A stretch of 6,329 nucleotides of DNA from Deltaproteobacteria bacterium (GTDB lineage Bacteria > Desulfobacterota > DSM-4660 > Desulfatiglandales > HGW-15), in NCBI GenBank assembly GCA_019308985.1, contig JAFDHB010000260.1, positions 1 through 6,329 of the forward strand. The letters run 5' to 3'. Position 1 is the stretch's first letter. Each line of letters starts with the position of its first letter. A program made the position numbers and the translations under genes. The notes below the pieces were generated by a model, which was not told the origin of the DNA, searched no databases, and worked only from the letters and a program-made list of their open reading frames with translations. Below are positions 1-6,299 of this stretch, piece after piece.

Positions 1-35
1 GATTTGTTTCAGATTTCGATTTTCGGATTTCGAAA

Positions 36-428
36 TTGTTTTTCTCGAAACGCCTGAACGGGTATAACCTTTTCAATTCTCACCGGCATAGCCGGTGGAT
101 TAGTACCGATTTAGGGATGACCAAGCCCCTTGAGAATGAGCACGTCATAACCAAGCACCATTACGATGCTTTTTCAGACACCAGCCTGGACCTGTTGCTG
201 ACGGGAAGGCGCATAAAGACCATTCTTCTCACGAGCTTTACCACAAACGTTTGCGTGGAAACCACTGCCAGGCATGGATACATCAACGGATATTATGTCA
301 TTGTCCTATCGGATTGCACCGACGCGCCAACTCAGCACGAATATGAGGCAAGCCTGTTTAACATCAAGACCTATTTTGGAAAGGTGGTGACCAGCCAGGA
401 GATCATCAGGCTTTGGAGCAAGATGTAG
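36..428 (+). pseudogene. isochorismatase-family cysteine hydrolase, C-terminal part (5'-truncated)
   Basis: The frame is open from the window's left edge; TTG at 36 and ATG at 117 are the first possible starts. From about residue 30 (KPLENEHVITKH) the product reads like the C-terminal two thirds of an isochorismatase-family hydrolase, which cleaves amides or vinyl ethers using an Asp-Lys-Cys triad. The catalytic Lys (K40, in VITKH) and nucleophile Cys (C73, in TTNVCVE) are present, followed by the family's SDCTDAPTQ-EYEAS-FNIKTYFG region. The N-terminal strand with the catalytic Asp is missing: the family is usually about 180-200 residues and this is 130. Residues 1-29 do not look like the family and come from AT-rich DNA with a direct repeat (GATTTCGA at 12-19 and 26-33) and a hairpin at 81-97. 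I infer a 5' truncation by repeat or element DNA. Family assignment is firm; loss of function is likely, since no complete triad can be made from what is visible. Confidence 0.75.
81..97. repeat. perfect 7-bp hairpin at the hydrolase truncation point
   Basis: CACCGGC, loop ATA, GCCGGTG form a perfect stem-loop. It lies inside the unrelated sequence that replaces the 5' part of the isochorismatase-like gene. It resembles extragenic palindromes or the subterminal hairpins of IS200/IS605-type elements, but no transposase or defined element end is visible, so its nature is unknown. There is no T-run after it, so it is not an intrinsic terminator. Confidence 0.5.
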
Positions 429-562
429 GGATCTCACTGGATCACCGCCTCTTCAGCGTCCCATGCCGCATCCCAGGACTTCAAGTTATCTTCTGCAAGG
501 CCAGAGCGTCACCCCCAGCATAGTTTTCCCCATGCCGCGTCCTTTGCAGACGATTGGCCCTC

Positions 563-817
563 TCATTTCTTTTTCATGACCTGCCCAAGTTTTTCCAGGG
601 TATTGGCGGTCTCCTCGCGCAGCTTGTCAACTATTACGGACGTCTCCTGTTTCATCCTCTCCATTTTGACCTGGAGATCCCTGATCTGGGCCTTTAATTC
701 GGATTCGCTGGTCGTACGACTATAGGCCATAATGGAGACCACCAGGGCCACAACAGAAATCAGCAGGGCCAGTGTAACCCTAAAACCTCCTTTCGCAACC
801 TTCCTTTCCTCTGCCAT
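563..817 (-). CDS. small single-pass membrane protein with coiled-coil tail (hypothetical)
   Basis: An 84-residue protein of no recognised family. Residues 1-13 are charged and basic (MAEERKVAKGGFR), residues 14-32 form one hydrophobic membrane segment (VTLALLISVVALVVSIMAY), and residues 36-84 are a charged heptad-like helix rich in Glu, Lys and Leu ending in KKK, predicted to be a coiled coil. The positive-inside rule gives a short cytoplasmic N-terminus with the helix outside, though the tail's charge makes this uncertain. ATG at 817 is supported by a purine-rich GGGGGAG about 9 nt upstream. It stands alone, convergent with the hydrolase fragment, with 134 bp between the two and no clear terminator. 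A promoter candidate lies at 865-893 within a degenerate CRISPR repeat. The composition and ribosome binding site make a real gene likely; function is unknown. Confidence 0.65.
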   Translation of the reverse strand: MAEERKVAKGGFRVTLALLISVVALVVSIMAYSRTTSESELKAQIRDLQVKMERMKQETSVIVDKLREETANTLEKLGQVMKKK

Positions 818-864
818 TACCTGCCTCTCCCCCTGCTCCCTTCCTTTTCGATCGTTATGCTGCT

Positions 865-893
865 ATTCTTTCAATTCCTCCTCTTGCTGTCAA
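865..893 (-). promoter_or_regulatory. candidate sigma70 promoter of the small membrane-protein gene
   Basis: On the minus strand TTGACA (893-888, perfect -35) is followed after 17 bp by AAGAAT (870-865, 4 of 6 against TATAAT). A start near 858 would leave about a 40-nt leader before ATG 817. The -35 box sits in the 13-nt interruption of the degenerate CRISPR repeat and the -10 box overlaps the first bases of that repeat. The -10 is weak, so this is only a candidate. Confidence 0.4.
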
Positions 894-928
894 ACTCTTC
901 CCCTCTCCATAGGGATAAACACTGCAAC
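868..928 (-). repeat. degenerate orphan CRISPR repeat, interrupted
   Basis: Bases 899-928 match positions 8-37 of the array repeat at 26 of 30 without gaps, including the ATAGGGA stem half and the CACTGCAAC end. Bases 868-885 match repeat positions 1-16 with one mismatch and a 2-nt insertion (CTTTCAATTCC then CTCTT). The two parts are separated by 13 unrelated nt (886-898), so this is either one repeat split by an insertion or two repeats fused by a deletion. Orientation is the same as in the array 2.4 kb to the right. It overlaps no gene. Confidence 0.75.
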
Positions 929-963
929 ACACTCGTCCGTCCTCGCTCGTCAGTCGCCCCTCC

Positions 964-983
964 CTTGCTGTCCCCTCTTCATA
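964..983 (-). repeat. second degenerate CRISPR repeat (partial)
   Basis: These bases match array repeat positions 1-20 at 17 of 20 without gaps, ending in CCCTCTTCATA; the rest of the repeat (984 onward) has decayed, with only a weak CACGCA-like echo near 989. The gap from the end of the previous degenerate repeat (929-963) is 35 nt, within the 35-38 nt range of true spacers. The register is what makes this weak match credible. Confidence 0.6.
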
Positions 984-1073
984 CGAAGCACGCAGATACA
1001 ACTTGGCCAAAGACTATCATGACAAGGCACCAACACCCAGACACCACTCGCCATTCTTCCGGGAATAGGTCAT

Positions 1074-1496
1074 TCACTCACCGAACAGCTCTACACCACA
1101 CCGAGCCGCTGCCTTCTGAAGGCCTTTATCCCTGGTCGCAAGGGGCAGCCCCAGTCTCATGGCCAGGTCAAGATATGAGGCGTCGTACGTGGATAGACCT
1201 TGCTCGCGCGCCAGAACCAACACCTCGCTGAACATCCGCTCCGTGGTTTCCACCTCCACCTCAATGGCCAATTGCCGCAGGAGAGTCAAGAACCGTACAA
1301 CCTCCGCCGCGCTCAACCGCCCTCGGCGCTCGGCAACAAGCAGCGCATTGCCGACTTCAAGGGCCCAGATCATCGGCACCCAAGCCTTCCCTTCGGCAAG
1401 CTCCTCAAGGGCCGCGTCTGCATGGGGGGTAATTTGATCTTCAAAGGCCCAAGACAGCACAACAGAGGCGTCCAACACGAAAGGCAGTCCCGCCAT
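1074..1496 (-). CDS. vapC: VapC-type PIN-domain ribonuclease toxin
   Basis: A 140-residue PIN-domain protein, the usual length for VapC. These toxins are Mg2+-dependent endoribonucleases that cut tRNA, rRNA or mRNA and stop growth when freed from their antitoxin. The four acidic residues of the PIN active site are present: D9 (FVLDASV), E47 (ALEVGNAL), D105 (STYDASYLDLA) and D123 (ATRDKGL), so the toxin looks intact. I chose ATG at 1496: its A overlaps the last base of the vapB stop (TGATG), and GAGGGG lies 8 nt upstream. A GTG one codon earlier (1499) would give a 4-nt overlap and cannot be excluded. The overlap implies translational coupling, with antitoxin made first. The RNA target cannot be read from sequence. 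It lies between the degenerate CRISPR repeats and the array. Confidence 0.93.
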   Translation of the reverse strand: MAGLPFVLDASVVLSWAFEDQITPHADAALEELAEGKAWVPMIWALEVGNALLVAERRGRLSAAEVVRFLTLLRQLAIEVEVETTERMFSEVLVLAREQGLSTYDASYLDLAMRLGLPLATRDKGLQKAAARCGVELFGE

Positions 1497-1729
1497 CACG
1501 CACGCCCCTCTTCGATAAGCTCACGGATTCGCACGGGCTTCAGCCGGTGCCCTCGGCGAAAGGCCTTTATCTGCGCCACTGCCTCACGAGGAGCGGCCTG
1601 GGGGGGAGCTGGAGCCAACACTGCCACCGGTAAACCGTGCTTTGTAATCACGACGCGTTCTCCCCGGGCAACCTGTTTCAAAAGCTCGGAAAGCCGTGTC
1701 TTTGCCTCATAAGCCCCGATTTTGGTCAT
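1496..1729 (-). CDS. vapB: Phd/YefM-type antitoxin of the VapBC pair
   Basis: A 77-residue antitoxin. The N-terminal part (MTKIGAYEAKTRLSELLKQVARGERVVITKHGLPVAVLAP, residues 1-40) is the Phd/YefM DNA-binding fold, which dimerises on the operator. The Pro/Ala linker and basic, then acidic tail (residues 41-77, ending RIRELIEEGRA) would wrap the toxin and block its PIN site. ATG at 1729 has AGGA 7 nt upstream. It is first in a two-gene operon, overlapping vapC. Transcription is probably repressed by the VapB-VapC complex at the palindrome just upstream. Fold and partner assignment are firm; the name vapB follows from the partner, since the DNA-binding type is Phd-like. Confidence 0.92.
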   Translation of the reverse strand: MTKIGAYEAKTRLSELLKQVARGERVVITKHGLPVAVLAPAPPQAAPREAVAQIKAFRRGHRLKPVRIRELIEEGRA

Positions 1730-1749
1730 TGTTTTTTCCTCGTTTTAGG

Positions 1750-1792
1750 CTAGTCTTAGACTAGTATAATTCTTCATCCAGAGAGAAGTCAA
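1750..1792 (-). promoter_or_regulatory. vapBC promoter with palindromic operator
   Basis: On the minus strand TTGACT (1792-1787, -35) and TATACT (1768-1763, -10) are 18 bp apart, each 5 of 6 against consensus. A perfect palindrome CTAGTC-TTA-GACTAG at 1750-1764 overlaps the downstream edge of the -10 box and covers the start-site region, ideal for autorepression by the toxin-antitoxin complex. The predicted start near 1756 gives a leader of about 27 nt before the vapB ATG. Confidence 0.7.
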
Positions 1793-1940
1793 CCGGTATT
1801 TCCCCACTATGAAAATGAGAGTAGGTCCTGCACCGAACCTGAAGGCGGCTGGGTGAAAGCTACCAACTCAAGGAGGATACTCCTGGCTACCCTTTCTCCA
1901 AGAACAAAAATGTCCCCAACACGGAAGCCCAGATGAACCA

Positions 1941-1960
1941 CCCCGCCGCAAGCAGCGGGG
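1941..1960. repeat. extragenic palindrome with GCAAGC core
   Basis: A 20-bp near-perfect palindrome centred on AA: CCCCGC pairs with GCGGGG, and the inner GC and GC pair, with one C-A mismatch. It shares its centre and 12 of 15 bases with the palindrome at 2098-2113. No T-run follows on either strand, so a simple intrinsic terminator is unlikely. Confidence 0.55.
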
Positions 1961-1970
1961 TATCAGGAAT

Positions 1971-2035
1971 TCAGAAGCCAGAATAAGGCAACCATACAAA
2001 GAGCTTCGTATCAGCGCTGTTCTTCTGGATTCTGA
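1971..2035. repeat. imperfect inverted repeat
   Basis: The arm at 1971-1983 (TCAGAAGCCAGAA) and the arm at 2023-2035 (TTCTGGATTCTGA) are complementary at 12 of 13, with a 39-nt loop. Both arms contain a TTCTG unit twice on one strand. It lies between the two GCAAGC palindromes and may be part of one composite repeat. Confidence 0.4.
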
Positions 2036-2097
2036 CTCCTGACTCCCGGATACCCTAAAGTGCATGACAGATCCACAGGGGTATTATACATGACCGT

Positions 2098-2113
2098 ACG
2101 CAGCAAGCTGCGT
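2098..2113. repeat. perfect extragenic palindrome with GCAAGC core
   Basis: ACGCAGC, AA, GCTGCGT: a perfect 7-bp stem with a 2-nt centre. It lies 39 nt downstream (minus-strand sense) of the small ORF ending at 2152, and could act as a 3' stabilising or transcript-end hairpin, but no U-tract follows. It pairs in design with the palindrome at 1941-1960. Confidence 0.55.
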
Positions 2114-2151
2114 GGAATTAAACCCGGAGAGAGATTAAACAAGGCGGGATA

Positions 2152-2283
2152 TCAAACGGAGGACCGGAGAGTCCAAACCTCTTCATAACCGCTCTCCACC
2201 GCCGGGATATCACCTAACACATTGCTATTCTTCATCTTTTCAAAGAGTTGCACATTCCATGCGCGGTGGAAAACCTGCATCAT
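2152..2283 (-). CDS. small ORF downstream of the Cys-motif gene (43 aa, hypothetical)
   Basis: Not a recognised family. Tandem ATG codons (2283 and 2280) follow the stop of the preceding gene by 10 nt, and GAGG, which overlaps that stop (TGAGG), lies 8 nt from the first ATG, so it is placed for translational coupling. The product (MMQVFHRAWNVQLFEKMKNS, then NVLGDIPAVESGYEEVWTLR and SSV) has a plausible soluble-protein composition with two Trp and no low complexity. It may be a genuine small protein or the start of a larger gene cut off by the palindrome-rich DNA that follows. Short length keeps confidence moderate. Confidence 0.4.
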   Translation of the reverse strand: MMQVFHRAWNVQLFEKMKNSNVLGDIPAVESGYEEVWTLRSSV

Positions 2284-2293
2284 TCCTTAATCC

Positions 2294-2941
2294 TCAATCG
2301 TCCGGTCCCCGGTGCGATGTAGCGTCCTCGTCAATCCAGTCCTCTTCGGTGTAGGACATCCCCTTTCGCCCCGGCACCTTGCGTGTCGGTCCGGCCCGGT
2401 AAAGGGGACAGCTTTTCGGCCCGTAACAAAAAGTTTCGAAGCGGTACCGTTTCTTTGACGGGTTCCAATGGTCGATGATAATCTCCACCGGCATCCGGCA
2501 GCCCCAGATGCAGGTCGTGCATTTCGCCTCGTATGTCCTGGCGTCCAGTCGCCGATGTCCCCTACTGCGATACACTTCAAGGTTGGGCGGCACTCCATGG
2601 AACGGCGGACCAGGGGATGGCTTCCTTTCAACGCGGCTCAGCACCTTGACACCGCTCGTCTTGTAAAATCCGGCCGTCTCGAGCCTCGGATCAGGGACTG
2701 TTGATGCCAGCCCACTTACCTCCATCCCTGTCTGAAATCTGTGTTTTTCGTGCGTCGCCTTTCCCACGGCGACCAGGAATTCACCGGTTTCATCCCCGTA
2801 GATTCCGTCAACGCGAAGCACAAAACCCTGGTAGCTGTGGTGCCGCTCATCGAAAGACCGTATAAGGCGGATTCGTGGTTGAACGGCTCTTATCCGCCCG
2901 CGCCAGGCGATTTTTTTTGCACTGGAACGTCCTTGTAACAT
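2294..2941 (-). CDS. conserved-looking hypothetical protein with five-cysteine cluster
   Basis: A 215-residue soluble protein that I cannot assign to a named family. Residues 12-100 look like a beta-rich domain (WRGRIRAVQPRIRLIRSF, later GFVLRVDGIYGDETGEFLVA), possibly OB-like. After a Pro-rich linker (about 107-120) comes a C-terminal module with C141-x2-C144-x3-C148 and C172-x5-C178, separated by a hydrophobic strand (PVEIIIDHW) and an aromatic/basic strand. This arrangement suggests a zinc or Fe-S site. The tail is acidic (YTEEDWIDEDATSHRGPDD). There is no signal peptide or membrane segment. ATG at 2941 is used; a TTG directly before it is also in frame and a stop lies three codons upstream. 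AGGG lies 4 nt and GGTGG about 12 nt upstream. It has a small ORF 10 nt downstream. A nucleic-acid role would fit the fold guess, but nothing shown proves it. Intact frame and codon pattern make it a real gene. Confidence 0.7.
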   Translation of the reverse strand: MLQGRSSAKKIAWRGRIRAVQPRIRLIRSFDERHHSYQGFVLRVDGIYGDETGEFLVAVGKATHEKHRFQTGMEVSGLASTVPDPRLETAGFYKTSGVKVLSRVERKPSPGPPFHGVPPNLEVYRSRGHRRLDARTYEAKCTTCIWGCRMPVEIIIDHWNPSKKRYRFETFCYGPKSCPLYRAGPTRKVPGRKGMSYTEEDWIDEDATSHRGPDD

Positions 2942-3161
2942 CAATCCCTATCCACCTTGCACAGGACCCCGTGGTGCGCCGGACCCGTTTGTCGTGCGAG
3001 ATGACCACCGTGATCCCTTGGTTGACGGCCGTATTCGAGACCCTGTCGTCTAGCAGGACCTCCCTCAGGTGGGCGCATTCCGCAGGCTCACCGGCATTCT
3101 TGGTCCCAAAAACAGGGCCAAGACTGAGCGAATTCTCCTGAAGGCCTTTGAAATTCTTATT
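2847..3161 (-). pseudogene. open frame without start codon, possible gene remnant
   Basis: On the minus strand the frame is open from a TAG at 3164-3162 to a TGA at 2849-2847, 104 codons. It reads as plausible protein between about 3130 and 2930 (for example GEPAECAHLREVLLDDRVSN and TAVNQGITVVISHDKRVR), but it has no ATG or TTG near its beginning, and its last 31 codons overlap the Cys-cluster gene in another frame. I do not recognise the product. It could be the 3' fragment of a gene truncated before the array, or a chance frame. No function is proposed. Confidence 0.25.
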
Positions 3162-3356
3162 CTAAGAGAAAGATAAAACGTTCTTCTTCGCCTGAGGTTT
3201 GACCTAAAATGCCATACCCCGTCATACTATCATACCGGCGATTCTATCATTGCACCCCTTGATCAACCTTTTTCTTGTCCGCTTTACCTCTTTCCTCCCT
3301 TAAGGCATGCATCTCCCTTGCTCTTCGCTACTTAAGTGTAGACGAGCAGTTTATCA
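3162..3356. other. non-coding flank of the CRISPR array, probably the leader-distal (trailer) side
   Basis: No gene is visible. The + strand is pyrimidine-rich, especially 3255-3330. It lacks the strong A/T richness common in leaders, and with the repeat orientation argued for the array it would be the trailer side. A + strand promoter-like pair, TTGACC (3199-3204) and CATACT (3223-3228) with 18 bp between, is the only hint that it might be a leader. Confidence 0.4.
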
Positions 3357-3575
3357 CTTTCAGTTCCCTCTTCATAGGGACAATCACTGCAACTCATGCC
3401 AGAAAGTCCGAGCACAGAGCTTATCACCCTCTTTCAGTTCCCTCTTCATAGGGACAATCACTGCAACGTATCCCGTGTTCGAGGTCTACCTGGTCCCTCT
3501 TCTCTTTCAGTTCCCTCTTCATAGGGACAATCACTGCAACGGCAATCATTGAGCTCGTCAAGACCTGCCTTGAGA

Positions 3576-3622
3576 CTTTCAGTTCCCTCTTCATCCCTCT
3601 TCATAGGGACAATCACTGCAAC
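3576..3622 (-). repeat. variant CRISPR repeat (fourth) with 10-bp tandem duplication
   Basis: This repeat is 47 bp. Positions 10-19, CCCTCTTCAT, occur twice in tandem (3585-3594 and 3595-3604); both ends are otherwise perfect. In the minus-strand transcript the UCCCU arm can pair with either of two AGGGA copies, so two alternative hairpins are possible. The copy nearest the ACTGAAAG handle keeps the normal stem-to-cut-site distance, at the cost of a loop of 16 nt in place of 6. Confidence 0.95.
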
Positions 3623-6299
3623 AGGAGACCCACCAGGGCCGGCGGTAGGAGGCAGGTAACTTTCAGTTCCCTCTTCATAGGGACAATCACTGCAACTAAC
3701 TGTCCAGGCATGGTTCATGCTCCTTTCTATCCTTTCAGTTCCCTCTTCATAGGGACAATCACTGCAACTTGAAATCCACGCCGAGCTTGTGACTAAGGAA
3801 TTACTTTCAGTTCCCTCTTCATAGGGACAATCACTGCAACCCGAGGACGGCGCTAATAGCTCCAGCAAGACCAGTAACTTTCAGTTCCCTCTTCATAGGG
3901 ACAATCACTGCAACTCGACCGTCAAAGAGTTGAAGAGGACGGGATGAAGCCTTTCAGTTCCCTCTTCATAGGGACAATCACTGCAACATTTTGCGGGTTT
4001 GCCGTGCGATTCAGTGAGGCTGACTTTCAGTTCCCTCTTCATAGGGACAATCACTGCAACCGCATCCTCGATACCGTAGAACACAATATGCACATGACTT
4101 TCAGTTCCCTCTTCATAGGGACAATCACTGCAACTGCCCTTACTTTGATCGCACCCTGAAAAGGCACCACCCTTTCAGTTCCCTCTTCATAGGGACAATC
4201 ACTGCAACTGAGGGTGTAGGAGAAGGGAATACCCGCAAGTTCACCTTTCAGTTCCCTCTTCATAGGGACAATCACTGCAACTCTACGATGTCCACTTGCT
4301 TCTCGACTACCCAATCGCTTTCAGTTCCCTCTTCATAGGGACAATCACTGCAACTCGAAGGCTTTAATCTGTTCAATAATTCCTCCGACATCTTTCAGTT
4401 CCCTCTTCATAGGGACAATCACTGCAACCTCCGGGGGCCGCACTCCCCTGGAGGACCCGGGCACTTTCAGTTCCCTCTTCATAGGGACAATCACTGCAAC
4501 CCCAAGCACGGCGACCAGAGGGTACTCATCGCTTGCCTTTCAGTTCCCTCTTCATAGGGACAATCACTGCAACAAGTAGAAAACGTAGTGATTACCGGAG
4601 CATCAATAGCCTTTCAGTTCCCTCTTCATAGGGACAATCACTGCAACCGGGCTCAGATGTTATGATGCGAGTAATGCCATAGACTTTCAGTTCCCTCTTC
4701 ATAGGGACAATCACTGCAACAACATTCCTACCGGAGATATTGACATACCATCACCACTTTCAGTTCCCTCTTCATAGGGACAATCACTGCAACCAACAAA
4801 AACCAAGTGCCAAGTGTCTATTACTGTCCGCTTTCAGTTCCCTCTTCATAGGGACAATCACTGCAACTGTTTGCACCTCTCATCTCTCCACCCCATGCAC
4901 CACAACTTTCAGTTCCCTCTTCATAGGGACAATCACTGCAACTCCACAGGGGCCGCTTCGGTCTTGGAGGCCTTCGCACTTTCAGTTCCCTCTTCATAGG
5001 GACAATCACTGCAACCCAGGTATGGCCGGCGAATGCAGAAGCTAACTACATCTTTCAGTTCCCTCTTCATAGGGACAATCACTGCAACTCCAGAACACGA
5101 ATAGGTCCAAATTCGACAAATTCGCTTTCAGTTCCCTCTTCATAGGGACAATCACTGCAACAGAATACGGATGGACTCAAGGTTTCATGGACTTGTCTTT
5201 CAGTTCCCTCTTCATAGGGACAATCACTGCAACTGTAATAGACAAGGAGCTTCTCTCGCTTCCATGCTTCTCTTTCAGTTCCCTCTTCATAGGGACAATC
5301 ACTGCAACTGAAGATATACACATCAAAAGGGTGGAAGGCTATAACTTTCAGTTCCCTCTTCATAGGGACAATCACTGCAACTTTGGCGGCGCAGGGAGTG
5401 ATCAGCGCACCGGATCACACTTTCAGTTCCCTCTTCATAGGGACAATCACTGCAACCCCTTCGACCTCTCGGTAGTCAGATAGAGACAGAGACTTTCAGT
5501 TCCCTCTTCATAGGGACAATCACTGCAACCAAATCGCCAAGATCACGGCACAACAGCTTGCTTCCTTTCAGTTCCCTCTTCATAGGGACAATCACTGCAA
5601 CAGCTCTTTTCACTACATCAGCGAACTTCTTTAAGACTTTCAGTTCCCTCTTCATAGGGACAATCACTGCAACCGGGTATAGCACATGGGGGGCTTGAGG
5701 AAGTTCCAGCTTTCAGTTCCCTCTTCATAGGGACAATCACTGCAACTTATCAATGATCTTAATATGTTAGAAGGCATCAGAAATCTTTCAGTTCCCTCTT
5801 CATAGGGACAATCACTGCAACCAAACTCCCTCCTTATCTCAGAAGGCAGCGCCTCATTGCTTTCAGTTCCCTCTTCATAGGGACAATCACTGCAACTTCT
5901 ACAGTAGCTAAACAAGGCTATGAGAAAGGTCCTCTTTCAGTTCCCTCTTCATAGGGACAATCACTGCAACTGATGGAAGCTAGGGTGTATAACTTCACTA
6001 TAAATGTCTTTCAGTTCCCTCTTCATAGGGACAATCACTGCAACGCAGTGAAAGCCTCATTGCTAGCCCCGTCTCCTCTCCTTTCAGTTCCCTCTTCATA
6101 GGGACAATCACTGCAACAACATCCTGAGGGCTACGGTCAGCGTCGAGTGGACCTTTCAGTTCCCTCTTCATAGGGACAATCACTGCAACATTTAAAACTG
6201 GTATTTGCACCGGGAGAATGCGCCCCTTTCAGTTCCCTCTTCATAGGGACAATCACTGCAACTGGGGGACGATAATCTCATCCTCAACCAGAAGACCAT

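Larger units (their letters stand above)
1793..2151. other. gene-free stretch with palindromes and repeat-like sequence
   Basis: I see no credible gene here. The one longish frame (1868-2065, minus) runs through the palindromes and inverted repeat described separately, and its Cys/Ser/Arg-rich product looks random. A short hairpin (AGGAG, GATA, CTCCT) lies at 1871-1884. CGGGATATCA occurs at 2145-2154 and again at 2203-2212. The stretch resembles decayed intergenic repeat or element DNA rather than regulatory DNA of one gene. Confidence 0.5.

Noticed and set aside
460..538. Direct repeat CCCATGCCGC at 460-469 and 529-538
   Set aside because: Ten bases, no associated element or gene feature, and a spacing with no evident meaning.
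1043..1084. Possible third degenerate CRISPR repeat (TCTTCCGGGAA then CATTCACT)
   Set aside because: It needs several gaps, would give a spacer of about 42 nt, and overlaps the end of vapC.
732..1231. Plus-strand frames of 96 and 124 codons
   Set aside because: One runs opposite the membrane-protein gene; the other translates the degenerate CRISPR repeats (SPLHRDKHCN) and then the antisense of vapC.
1159..1712. Plus-strand frames of 92 and 170 codons
   Set aside because: They lie opposite vapB and vapC, whose motifs are unmistakable, and are rich in Arg and Ser as expected of antisense shadows.
1868..2065. Minus-strand 65-codon frame
   Set aside because: It runs through a palindrome and an inverted repeat, has no clear ribosome binding site, and its composition looks random.
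2064..2092. Promoter-like TATTAT/TATAAT on either strand near 2082-2088
   Set aside because: No -35 box lies at a usable distance on either strand, and no gene follows.
2287..2938. Other frames over the Cys-cluster gene on both strands, up to 114 codons
   Set aside because: They are shadows: the 215-residue minus frame has the better start and a coherent cysteine motif, while the others are Arg/Pro-rich and lack starts with ribosome binding sites.
3282..3320. Pyrimidine-rich CTTTACCTCTTTCC one array period before the first repeat
   Set aside because: Only the first four bases match the repeat well; general pyrimidine richness explains the rest.
3307..6210. Many ORFs through the array with recurring peptides such as FPLHRDNHCN, CSDCPYEEGTE and VPMKRELK
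   Set aside because: These peptides are translations of the CRISPR repeat in different frames, linked by spacer sequence; they are not genes.
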